Below, one piece after another: positions 1 through 5,366 of a DNA stretch of 5,366 nucleotides (positions within the stretch are counted from its first letter, which is position 1; the number at the start of each line of letters is the position of its first letter). The DNA lies in assembly GCA_022567055.1 (NCBI GenBank), contig JADFHU010000442.1:1-5366 (forward strand). Direction: 5' to 3'. Position numbers and translations under genes: made by a program. The notes below the pieces were generated by a model. It did not search any database, had not been told where the DNA came from, and saw nothing but the letters and a program-made list of their open reading frames with translations. This stretch comes from Planctomycetota bacterium. GTDB taxonomy: Bacteria; Planctomycetota; Phycisphaerae; Sedimentisphaerales; Anaerobacaceae.

Positions 1-2
1 TT

Positions 3-245
3 GCTGGCAGCCATCGGCCTCTGGGACGCTCGCTCCAAAAAATAGCGCCGGTTGCAGCGTTTTTCAACACTGAGAAGGATCCCCTTGAACTGAAGAGCCT
101 GGCCGCCGACCGGGAGCTAGACACCCCGAAGGTAAAGGCAGTGCCTTACCACGACTACCCCCGATACGGCACTCTTTTCGACCGCAACCTCGCCTGGGAT
201 AAAAAACAACCTGTGTGCACGAAGCCGAAGCAGAAAGAAAAGTAG
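3..245 (+). CDS. 3' end of a CDS running in from the left edge; sulfatase-like C-terminal tail
   Basis: This frame is open from the window edge to a TAG at 243-245 and has no start codon, so it is the end of a longer gene. The clearest coding part runs from about 48 onward and contains FFNTEKDPLELKSLAADREL. That resembles the 'LYN..KDP.EL.NLA' element that closes many S1 sulfatases. The last residues are basic (KPKQKEK). Bases 1-45 read more like protein in a different frame (LLAAIGLWDARSKK, then TAG). One extra A in the A6 run at 37-42 would join the two frames into a single tail, so the gene may be frameshifted there. A second sulfatase next to the intact one would fit the context. The sulfatase assignment is inference from a short motif; the rest of the tail matches no family I recognise. 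Confidence 0.55.
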   Translation, partial: AGSHRPLGRSLQKIAPVAAFFNTEKDPLELKSLAADRELDTPKVKAVPYHDYPRYGTLFDRNLAWDKKQPVCTKPKQKEK

Positions 246-293
246 CAGAACGGTCGGTTGGCGCAGAAGAACACAAGCGGGTGCATTTGACGT

Positions 294-332
294 AGGGTCA
301 TTCATGGGCTTTGTTTAGCCCTCTGTGACCCT
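294..332 (+). terminator. Imperfect inverted repeat, possible terminator of the upstream gene
   Basis: AGGGTCA (294-300) pairs with TGACCCT (326-332). Inside it, GGGCT (306-310) pairs with AGCCC (317-321) around a TTGTTT loop, with a small internal loop between the two stems. It lies about 50 nt after the upstream stop codon and before the next promoter, where a terminator is expected. No U-tract follows, so intrinsic termination is uncertain. It could instead be an mRNA 3'-end structure. Confidence 0.35.
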
Positions 333-342
333 AAATATCATG

Positions 343-362
343 TAACAGCCACAGGGCTGTTA
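343..362 (+). repeat. Perfect 8-bp inverted repeat abutting the promoter
   Basis: TAACAGCC (343-350) and GGCTGTTA (355-362) are perfect reverse complements with an ACAG spacer. The repeat ends 5 bp before the -35 element at 368. It could be the second half of a terminator pair with 294-332, although no T-run follows, or a dimeric regulator's operator just upstream of the promoter. The sequence shows the symmetry. The function is inference. Confidence 0.4.
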
Positions 363-367
363 TCCCA

Positions 368-396
368 TTGACCTGTCTTTCCCTCGTGGGTATGAT
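368..396 (+). promoter_or_regulatory. Sigma70-type promoter for the sulfatase gene
   Basis: TTGACC at 368-373 and TATGAT at 391-396 each match the -35 and -10 consensus at 5 of 6 positions and are separated by exactly 17 bp. Transcription would start near 402-404, giving a leader of about 175 nt before the sulfatase start at 578. The bacterial sigma70 consensus is assumed to apply to this organism. Confidence 0.5.
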
Positions 397-563
397 CGCT
401 TCTGCGGTCGCAATATAAAATGTCCTATCCGTAGTTTGAATAGGCCGTCGCCGAATCAGTTGAACGCGAAGCCCAGGTCGCGAATTGGCGGGTCGCGTTT
501 TTAGCACACGGTGACACGCGAACCGGCGTCCGGTTGGAGATAGCGCTAATAATTGAGTTAAAC

Positions 564-567
564 GGAG
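564..567 (+). promoter_or_regulatory. Ribosome binding site that decides the sulfatase start
   Basis: GGAG at 564-567 lies only 1 nt before the ATG at 569 but 10 nt before the in-frame ATG at 578. The second spacing is workable and the first is not, so translation most likely starts at 578. Confidence 0.6.
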
Positions 568-577
568 TATGAGCAAC

Positions 578-2107
578 ATGAGCCTCATTACTCGCACGGT
601 CCTGATCGCCCTGGCGCTGACGCACTCTGAAGCTGCGTCAGCCGCCGCCAACTTGAAACCCAATATCGTTTTCATCCTCGCCGACGACCTGGGGATCGGT
701 GACATCTCCCCAACCAATCCGGATTGCAAGATTCGGACGCCTCATCTGCGGAAGATGGCGGATGAAGGACTGACGTTTCTCGATGCCCACACCTCCAGCT
801 CCGTTTGCACCCCCACGCGCTACGGCCTGTTGACCGGACGCTACAACTGGCGTTCACGGCTGGCCCGCGGCGTCCTGAGCGGCACCAGCAGTCACCTGAT
901 TCCTGCGGACCGACCTACACTGGGACACCTGATGCGCAAGGGCGGGTATCATACCGCGATGATCGGCAAGTGGCACCTGGGTTGGGACTGGCACAAGAAC
1001 GGCAAGACGATCGATTTCACCAAACCAGTGAAGAACGGTCCGGACATCAACGGTTTCGATCAATACTACGGCCACTGCGGTTCACTGGACATGCCCCCCT
1101 ATGTTTGGGTCGACACGGGTCGGATCACAGCAGCGCCGGATCGGGAAGAGGGCGTGAGCCGCAAGGATGATCCCTATGGGTGGTACCGCAAAGGACCGAT
1201 CGGTTCTGACTTTAAAATTGAGGACGTGTTGCCTCATCTGTTCAGCAAGTCGATCGAGTATGTGAAGGCTCGCGCGAAGGCCGCCAAAGCCGGGAAGCCC
1301 TTTTTTCTTTACCTGGCGCTCCCCGCTCCGCACACGCCCATCGTGCCGGTTCCTCCGTTTAAGGGATCGAGCGGCTTGAATCCCTACGCGGATTTTGTGA
1401 TGCAGACCGACCATCACATGGGAGAACTGCTGGCCTCGCTGAAGGAAACCGGTCTCGACAGCAACACGCTGGTCATCTTCACCAGCGACAACGGCTGCTC
1501 GCCCCAAGCCAACTTCAAGCTTTTGAAGGAGCATGGGCATAACCCCAGCGGCAAGTATCGGGGCCACAAGGCGGACATCTACGAAGGCGGACACCGCGTG
1601 CCGTTCATCGCCCGTTGGCCGGGTCGCATCAAGGCCGGTGGTTCCACCGAGGCCTTGACCTGTCTCACCGACATCTATTCCACGTTGGAAGCGATCACCG
1701 GCCAGACCCGTCAGCCTCTCGGAGGCGAAGACGGGTTCAGCCTCCTGCCCGTGTTCGACGGCGAGGCAACCTCCGGGCGCGACACCCTGATCAGCCATTC
1801 CATCGGCGGATTCTTCGCCATCCGCCAAGGACCCTGGAAACTCTGCCTGTCCGCGGGAAGCGGGGGCTGGAGCGCGCCGCGGGAGAACGTGGCCAAAAAG
1901 AATGGCCTGCCTCCGATGCAACTGTTCAATCTCGACGACGATCCCGGCGAGACAAACAACGTGGCAAACGCCCGAGCGGAAAAAGTGGAGGCGTTGCTCC
2001 GCTTGCTGGACCGGCAAGTCCGTAACGGACGCTGCACACCCGGTGAAACGGTCCCCAACGACCGGGACGTCAAATTCCTCCCCGCCGGCGTTACGGGGCC
2101 AACCTAG
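578..2107 (+). CDS. Secreted Cys-type sulfatase (arylsulfatase A-like, family S1)
   Basis: It probably hydrolyses sulfate esters on a polysaccharide or oligosaccharide outside the cytoplasm. From ATG 578 the protein is 509 residues, normal for the family; ATG 569 would add three. Residues 1 to about 22 form a signal peptide ending in ASA. Visible motifs are ADDLG with metal-binding D36/D37, CTPTR at 77-81 (Cys77 is the residue converted to formylglycine and Arg81 its partner), GKWHLG with Lys131/His133, PAPHTP with His252, TSDNG with D304/N305, and KADIYEGGHRVPF starting at Lys331. The C-terminal LFNLDDDPGETNN (about 449-461) is a typical sulfatase ending. All catalytic positions are intact. 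Activity needs a formylglycine-generating enzyme, which is not in the window. The CTPTRYGLLTGRYNWR stretch resembles GalNAc/arylsulfatase-type enzymes common in PVC bacteria, but the substrate cannot be read from sequence. A good promoter lies upstream at 368-396. Confidence 0.97.
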   Translation: MSLITRTVLIALALTHSEAASAAANLKPNIVFILADDLGIGDISPTNPDCKIRTPHLRKMADEGLTFLDAHTSSSVCTPTRYGLLTGRYNWRSRLARGVLSGTSSHLIPADRPTLGHLMRKGGYHTAMIGKWHLGWDWHKNGKTIDFTKPVKNGPDINGFDQYYGHCGSLDMPPYVWVDTGRITAAPDREEGVSRKDDPYGWYRKGPIGSDFKIEDVLPHLFSKSIEYVKARAKAAKAGKPFFLYLALPAPHTPIVPVPPFKGSSGLNPYADFVMQTDHHMGELLASLKETGLDSNTLVIFTSDNGCSPQANFKLLKEHGHNPSGKYRGHKADIYEGGHRVPFIARWPGRIKAGGSTEALTCLTDIYSTLEAITGQTRQPLGGEDGFSLLPVFDGEATSGRDTLISHSIGGFFAIRQGPWKLCLSAGSGGWSAPRENVAKKNGLPPMQLFNLDDDPGETNNVANARAEKVEALLRLLDRQVRNGRCTPGETVPNDRDVKFLPAGVTGPT

Positions 2108-2199
2108 CCAGCCCAGTCGGCATCCACGAGAGGCTACACGATCGGCCTGTCCATGTATTCCCTGGGGCCGACATTCTGGCATTGGCACTCAAGACCTCG

Positions 2200-2238
2200 T
2201 ATAATGGGTACTTTGACCTGACAGACATTCTTTAAAAT
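2200..2238 (+). promoter_or_regulatory. Possible weak promoter elements before the pseudopilin gene
   Basis: The 168-bp gap after the sulfatase contains a perfect TATAAT at 2200-2205 but no good -35 at 17 bp; TTGGCA at 2182-2187 leaves only 12 bp. A second pair, TTGACC at 2213-2218 and TAAAAT at 2233-2238, has a short 14-bp spacer. Either could drive the downstream genes, but neither has normal spacing. Confidence 0.25.
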
Positions 2239-2275
2239 GCTTCGTTGAGTTCACAATTTATGAAGGAGAACTGAG

Positions 2276-3052
2276 ATGAAATCGAAGGCCTTTACACTCA
2301 TTGAATTATTGGTGGTGATTGCCATCATTGCCGTGCTCATGGCCGTTCTCATGCCCTCATTGCGCCGGGCTCGGGAACAGGCGCGCAGTATTACCTGTCG
2401 GGCCAATGTACGCTCCTTGGTCACGGCTTGGCTCATGTACAAGGACGCCAACGACGATAGGTTGGTCAGCGGTCACACCAATGACAGTGGTTGGGTCAAG
2501 AGACCGGTAGGTGGGGCGGGCTCTACTATTCAGGCAAAGCTAGATGCCATTGAAGCGGGAACCCTATGGCCTTACGTGGAGAAACTAGAGGTCTATCGCT
2601 GCCCCTCTGATAAGCGCAAAAACAGTCCGCTGCACCAATTCGCCTATCGCACTTATTCCATTGCCGGCGGTCTCAATGGCGTCAACCGCACGGGGGGGTG
2701 GCAGGTCATTCCCTGTCAGACATACGCTGATGTCGAACGTCCTGCCAGCAAGTATGTCTTTCTCGCGGAGTGTGATCCTCGGGGCTATAACAACGGTAGC
2801 TGGGTCCTGCGTCCCAGCTCGAGAGAGTGGGTGGACCCATTTGGCATTTTCCACCGTGGCAACAGCAGCACACTGGGCTATGCGGATGGACACGTAGCGA
2901 TGCAACCGTTCCGTGATAAGGGATTGATCGAATGGAACCTGAGCGCGATAGATGGCGTTGGATTTAGCTTCTACAGGACACCTCAGGGAGAGGTAGAGCT
3001 AGAGGACTTTCAGACTATGTATGACGGGTACGCATTCAAGAAGTTGCAATAG
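2276..3052 (+). CDS. Prepilin-type N-terminal cleavage/methylation protein (type II secretion pseudopilin-like)
   Basis: This is a pseudopilin-like protein anchored in the envelope by an N-terminal helix, with an exposed C-terminal domain. It has 258 residues. The leader MKSKA is followed by FTLIELLVVIAIIAVLMAVLMP. Prepilin peptidase should cut between Ala5 and Phe6, which would put Glu10 at the conserved +5 position. Residues 6-27 form the hydrophobic helix. The C-terminal part carries YRCP (107-110) and His193 with STLGYADGH up to Asp204-Gly205. This is close to the 'H-X9-DG' processing-associated motif, but I count ten residues between His and Asp. Four cysteines (41, 109, 147, 166) could form disulfides. 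AAGGAG at 2263-2268, 7 nt before the ATG, supports the start. Planctomycetes and relatives carry many such proteins, often beside sulfatases and glycosidases. Binding of a polysaccharide is a plausible but unproven role. Confidence 0.93.
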   Translation: MKSKAFTLIELLVVIAIIAVLMAVLMPSLRRAREQARSITCRANVRSLVTAWLMYKDANDDRLVSGHTNDSGWVKRPVGGAGSTIQAKLDAIEAGTLWPYVEKLEVYRCPSDKRKNSPLHQFAYRTYSIAGGLNGVNRTGGWQVIPCQTYADVERPASKYVFLAECDPRGYNNGSWVLRPSSREWVDPFGIFHRGNSSTLGYADGHVAMQPFRDKGLIEWNLSAIDGVGFSFYRTPQGEVELEDFQTMYDGYAFKKLQ

Positions 3053-3119
3053 CTCCGTGATATCTGGAAGACATCGCCTGAGCGAACCTTCAGCTGCAAG
3101 GTCAGGTAATGGAGGGACC

Positions 3120-4026
3120 ATGAAGCTATTGGCCTTTGGCGAAATCCTCTGGGACATCGTGGGCGATGAAAAATACCTGGGGGGGGGCGCCCTTCAATCT
3201 GGCGGTGCATGCCGGGCGTTGCGGCCTGCAGGCCGGCATTGTCTCCGCACTCGGAGGTGATCCGCTTGGCAACGAGGCGCTGGCGGCGGCGAATTCTCTT
3301 GGGGTGGATTGTCGTTTTGTCCGAGTCGTCCCTGACACGCCTACCGGCCGGGTGGATGTCACTGTATCGTCCGAAGGACAACCGCACTATGTCATCCACG
3401 AGCAGGTGGCGTTTGATGAAATCGTGGTCGATGCCTCGACGCAGGCGGCCATTCTCGCGGAGGATTACGATGTGTTCTGCTTGGGGACCCTGGCCCAGCG
3501 ATTTGAGACCAGTCGTGCCTCACTGCAGCGATTGATCGAGGCGTTTCAGGGCACGTCCACACGCATCTTCTACGACGTGAACCTGCGACAGCACTACTAT
3601 GACCGAGACGTTTTGGAAAAATCACTCCAAGCCTCGCATATCCTCAAGCTCAACGATGACGAAGCGGCGACCGTATCGCGAATGTTCCTTGGGCACTGTA
3701 CGGGGTCCCTGCGTGACATCTGCCACGGCCTGGCGGACCGGTTCGACCTGCGCGTCGTGCTGATCACCTTGGGCGCGGAGGGCGCCGGTGTGTACCATGA
3801 GGAAGGCTACCGTGTCGTTCCCGGCCATTCAGTGGAAGTCGCCGACACCATTGGGGCCGGCGACGCTTTTTCCGCTGCCTTTCTCAATGACTATCTACGG
3901 AACGGCGATCCGGTGACCGCCGTCCAGGTGGCCAATGCCATCGGCGGCTATGTGGCGTCCCAGCCAGGGGCATTGCCGTCTTATGGAGACGCGCAATCTG
4001 AAATACTGAAGAGGACGAGATCATGA
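3120..4026 (+). pseudogene. PfkB-family fructokinase, frame broken by one extra G in a G9 run
   Basis: A fructokinase uses ATP to phosphorylate fructose in the cytoplasm. The gene starts at ATG 3120 with GGAGGG at 3111-3116 and reads MKLLAFGEILWDIVGDEKYLGG. The frame then shifts at the G9 run 3179-3187, and translation resumes one frame over as APFNLAVHAGRCGLQAG. Eight Gs would give an unbroken 301-residue protein, normal for the family: GGAPFN at 21-26, YDVNLR at 151-156, and the PfkB signature DTIGAGDAFSAAFL from 242 with catalytic Asp248. As written, the upstream frame ends near 3260. The downstream frame is open from 3136, but its first residues are out-of-frame noise. Everything beyond the G run looks undamaged, so sequencing error, recent mutation or slippage are all possible. 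Its stop overlaps the next start (ATGA), implying coupling with the GH32 gene and supporting fructose as substrate. Confidence 0.92.
3179..3187 (+). repeat. G9 homopolymer causing the fructokinase frameshift
   Basis: Nine consecutive Gs sit where LGGAPFN needs eight (CTG GGG GGG GCG). The total length from ATG 3120 through TGA 4026 is 907 nt, one more than a multiple of three, so a single-base insertion explains the break. Confidence 0.9.
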
Positions 4027-4448
4027 AAAGAGCAACGTGCATTCTTATGCTGGCCGCCTGTATGTCGAGTCCCCTGATGGGGGCCGGTGACTCCGACATC
4101 CTAATCGCCGATTTCGAAGGTAGTGACCACGGCGATTGGAAAATAACGAGAGAGGCCTTCGGACCGCGTCCGGCTCGGGGAACATTGCCTGGACAAATGA
4201 AGGTCACGGGCTTCGAGGGCAAAGGCCTGGTGAACTACACTCAATGGCCAGTATCATCTCTTCTACCAGCACAACCCCTATGGCTGGGCCTGGGGCAACA
4301 TGACCTGGGGCCATGCCGTGAGCCGGGACATGATCCACTGGCGGGAGCTTTCGGATGCCCTGCATCCCGATGCCCTGGGAACCATCTATTCCGGATCCGC
4401 AGTGGTGGACAGAGACAATACCAGCGGCTTCAAGCAGGGCGAGCATGA
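4023..4448 (+). CDS. N-terminal fragment of a broken GH32 fructanase gene
   Basis: Only the first 71 residues or so (4023-4235) are convincing. MKRATCILMLAACMSS is an export signal. LAAC with Cys13 fits a lipobox, although the hydrophobic core is short and ordinary signal peptidase cleavage near GAG is also possible. DILIADFEGSDHGDWK, GTLPGQMKV and GFEGKGLVN follow. I associate this run with the beta-sandwich module in front of GH32 catalytic domains in PVC bacteria (recall, possibly the DUF4980 type). After GLVN the frame reads low-complexity nonsense (YTQWPVSSLLPAQP) to its stop, while the GH32 coding continues in another frame. The start is supported by GAGG at 4011-4014 and an ATGA overlap with the kinase stop. 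Together with the next ORF this is the remnant of one gene with an internal deletion. It is unlikely to make a useful protein. Confidence 0.65.
   Translation: MKRATCILMLAACMSSPLMGAGDSDILIADFEGSDHGDWKITREAFGPRPARGTLPGQMKVTGFEGKGLVNYTQWPVSSLLPAQPLWLGLGQHDLGPCREPGHDPLAGAFGCPASRCPGNHLFRIRSGGQRQYQRLQAGRA
4230..4251 (+). other. Internal deletion and frame-change junction in the GH32 gene
   Basis: The N-terminal module ends at GLVN (to 4235). QYHLFYQHNPYGW starts in another frame at 4249. That second frame is closed by TGA at 4231-4233, so it is open only from 4234. In GH32 enzymes, YHLFYQHNP follows about ten residues after the nucleophile motif WMNDPNG, which is missing here together with the rest of the N-terminal module. 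From memory of the family, something like 200 residues are absent. Confidence 0.75.
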
Positions 4449-5337
4449 TCCTCTGGTCTGTTTCTACACGTCAGCGGCCAACACCCCTTGGGCTCGAGCG
4501 GCGGGCAGTCAGTTTGCCCAGTCCATTGCCTACAGCCAGGACAGCGGAAAAACTTGGAGCAAATACCAGGGCAATCCGGTGATCGGGCACATCGTCGGCG
4601 GCAACCGGGATCCCAAGGTCCTCTGGCATGAGCCCACCGGCCGCTGGGTCATGGCCCTCTTCCTCGCACAGCGTGAGATGGCTTTCTTTTCCTCTTCCGA
4701 CCTCAAGCAGTGGACCGAGGAGAGTCGCTGGACAGACTGCCAGTATGGATGCCCGGAGTTCTTCGAAATGGCCGTAGACGGCGATCCTGTCCGGAAGAAA
4801 TGGGTCTTTTATGGTGGCAGCGGAGACTACTACGTGGGCGGTTTCGACGGTATCCTCTATGCCATTGGCCTGGGGCGGTCGGACGCAGACCGCGTCCTCT
4901 GGACCTGCACCGCCGACTCGGCCTTCGTGGGGGGGGCGACCATCGCCGGCGACCTGAACGTCAACTCGGTCGACCTGAGGGGCGACGGGGGCGGCGTGGA
5001 GCTCGACCTGGGCACGGGGACGATCACGCTCTCCGGCGCGGGCGACCCCCTCGAGGTCGGCGCCATCATGGCGTTCCTTCACCCAGAGAAGAAGGACAAC
5101 ATCGCACTGTTGCCGCTGATCGGCGTGCGCTACAGCGTGCATCTCAACCAGAATTGGACGGTGTTCGCCGGACTCAAGGTTGGCTATCGTTTCCGCTTTG
5201 GCCACAGCAGCCGCTGGTCCGGCGATTACAGTGCCGGGGCCTACTGGCACATCAGTCCGGCGACATTCCTGCGCATAGAGGCGGGGCACCAGGGATTGCT
5301 GAGAGTCGGCGTCAGCGTTCGCACGTGTGCCCCTTGA
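4300..5337 (+). CDS. GH32 catalytic-domain fragment fused to unrelated sequence with a barrel-like C-terminus
   Basis: GH32 enzymes cleave beta-fructosides such as levan, inulin and sucrose. GH32 coding begins upstream of the first ATG, at about 4249 (QYHLFYQHNPYGW). From ATG 4300 the residues MTWGHAVSRDMIHW, YSGSAVVD (30-37), GGNRDPKV (transition-state Asp104) and CPEFFEMAVDGD through GGSGDYYVGGFDG (to 184) are clearly GH32. The WMNDPNG nucleophile is absent. The acid/base motif ECP reads GCP, with Gly150 in place of Glu. After residue 184 GH32 similarity stops. Residues 183-218 (DGILYAIG...RVLWTCTADS) resemble one PQQ-type propeller repeat, 219-254 are Gly/Asp-rich and unusually GC-rich, and 255-345 look like paired amphipathic beta-strands of an outer-membrane barrel. 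This ORF has no signal peptide of its own. It is probably catalytically dead and a chimera, either genomic or from assembly. The GH32 identity is firm; the tail assignments are tentative. Confidence 0.8.
   Translation: MTWGHAVSRDMIHWRELSDALHPDALGTIYSGSAVVDRDNTSGFKQGEHDPLVCFYTSAANTPWARAAGSQFAQSIAYSQDSGKTWSKYQGNPVIGHIVGGNRDPKVLWHEPTGRWVMALFLAQREMAFFSSSDLKQWTEESRWTDCQYGCPEFFEMAVDGDPVRKKWVFYGGSGDYYVGGFDGILYAIGLGRSDADRVLWTCTADSAFVGGATIAGDLNVNSVDLRGDGGGVELDLGTGTITLSGAGDPLEVGAIMAFLHPEKKDNIALLPLIGVRYSVHLNQNWTVFAGLKVGYRFRFGHSSRWSGDYSAGAYWHISPATFLRIEAGHQGLLRVGVSVRTCAP
4929..4936 (+). repeat. G8 homopolymer in the chimeric part of the ORF
   Basis: Eight Gs encode part of FVGGAT near the start of the GC-rich segment. 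The frame seems sensible on both sides, so no shift is needed here. It is the same kind of run that broke the kinase gene and is therefore a length-error candidate. Confidence 0.6.
4954..5061 (+). other. GC-rich Gly/Asp-rich insert between GH32 and barrel-like segments
   Basis: This stretch encodes LNVNSVDLRGDGGG, ELDLGTGTITLSGAGD and LEVG. Nearly every third codon position is G or C, clearly more than in the flanking GH32 coding. The pattern of short strands and turns recalls beta-helix or tail-fibre-like repeats, but I cannot name a family. The composition break suggests a different origin from the flanks. Confidence 0.4.
5062..5334 (+). other. Outer-membrane beta-barrel-like C-terminal segment
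   Basis: About 91 residues with alternating hydrophobic and polar strands: LLPLIGVRYSVHL, NWTVFAGLKVGYRFRFG, YSAGAYWHISP, ATFLRIEAGH, LLRVGVSVR. Tight turns separate them, as in the last strands of OmpA-like or porin-like barrels. The protein ends RTCAP, without the terminal aromatic residue usual in barrel proteins. The segment is too short to be a barrel alone, so it looks like the 3' end of a different gene. Fold by inspection only. Confidence 0.45.
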
Positions 5338-5366
5338 CCTCGAGACGATCTGCTTGAAAGCCATCG

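Larger units (their letters stand above)
246..577 (+). other. Non-coding region upstream of the sulfatase gene
   Basis: No credible coding frame is seen on either strand here. The region contains two inverted repeats (294-332 and 343-362), a sigma70-like promoter (368-396), and a leader of about 175 nt. The leader has two copies of GGTCGCG 15 nt apart (476-482 and 491-497), a related GGTCGC at 406-411, and a tight hairpin (AACCGG-CGT-CCGGTT, 521-535). A T5 run at 497-502 follows a GC-rich stretch but has only a weak stem. I recognise no known riboswitch or structured RNA. Confidence 0.7.

Noticed and set aside
1082..2188. Long minus-strand open frame of 368 codons opposite the sulfatase
   Set aside because: It lies over an intact sulfatase with all catalytic motifs. 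The predicted protein has no recognisable motif and is the usual antisense shadow of GC-rich coding.
2183..2197. TGGCAC as a sigma54 promoter -24 element
   Set aside because: The required GC at the -12 position is missing at the correct spacing.
2692..2698. G7 run in the pseudopilin gene as a further frameshift
   Set aside because: The frame is sensible on both sides (NRTGGWQVIP), so no length change is needed.
3179..3190. Programmed ribosomal frameshift in the fructokinase gene
   Set aside because: A +1 shift on poly-G without a stop or rare codon at the site, in a household-type sugar kinase, is less likely than a run-length error or mutation.
4471..5364. Minus-strand open frame of 297 codons opposite the GH32/barrel region
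   Set aside because: The plus strand carries clear GH32 motifs here and the antisense product has no recognisable family features. I considered whether it could be a real gene at the contig edge and found no support.
5359..5366. The last 8 bases (agccatcg) also occur at 9-16, suggesting a circular or terminal-repeat element
   Set aside because: An 8-base match is too short to be meaningful and the flanking bases differ.
1..5366. CRISPR array, tRNA, rRNA or insertion sequence
   Set aside because: No regularly spaced repeats, tRNA-like cloverleaf, rRNA-like stretch, transposase motif or terminal inverted repeats with target duplications were seen.

Overview
The window looks like accessory carbohydrate-degradation DNA from a member of the PVC group, most likely a planctomycete (Phycisphaerae-like) and less likely Kiritimatiellota or Lentisphaerota. 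This rests on three things: a secreted Cys-type sulfatase, a prepilin-like protein with the KAFTLIELLVVIAIIA leader and a C-terminal H...DGH motif, and a GH32 fructanase preceded by a DILIADFEG...GTLPGQM...GKGLVN module. The taxonomy is recall of family style, not a database result.

Layout, all on the + strand. Positions 1-245 hold the 3' end of a CDS cut by the window edge, with a sulfatase-like tail and probably a frame break in an A6 run. Positions 246-577 are non-coding, with two inverted repeats, a good sigma70-type promoter (TTGACC-17-TATGAT) and a leader of about 175 nt. Positions 578-2107 encode an intact exported sulfatase. A gap of about 170 bp has possible weak promoter elements. 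Positions 2276-3052 encode an intact pseudopilin-like protein. Positions 3120-4026 encode a PfkB fructokinase whose frame is broken by one extra G in a G9 run. Its stop overlaps (ATGA) the start of a GH32 gene at 4023.

The GH32 gene is badly damaged. After about 71 residues it jumps, with a frame change, to the segment that normally lies just after the catalytic WMNDPNG motif, so the nucleophile Asp is absent. The acid/base motif ECP reads GCP. After about residue 184 of the second ORF the GH32 homology stops, and the frame continues into unrelated sequence: a possible PQQ-propeller-like repeat, a very GC-rich Gly/Asp-rich stretch, and a tail that looks like the end of an outer-membrane beta-barrel.

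In the undamaged ancestor the genes would make sense together. An exported sulfatase and an exported fructan hydrolase release sugar, a cell-surface pseudopilin might help capture substrate, and the translationally coupled fructokinase phosphorylates the released fructose. In this copy the kinase and fructanase are broken. Whether that is real gene decay and shuffling, or sequencing and assembly error, is the main open question. I do not see convincing evidence of a wholly new system. The most unusual item is the mosaic GH32-to-barrel ORF.
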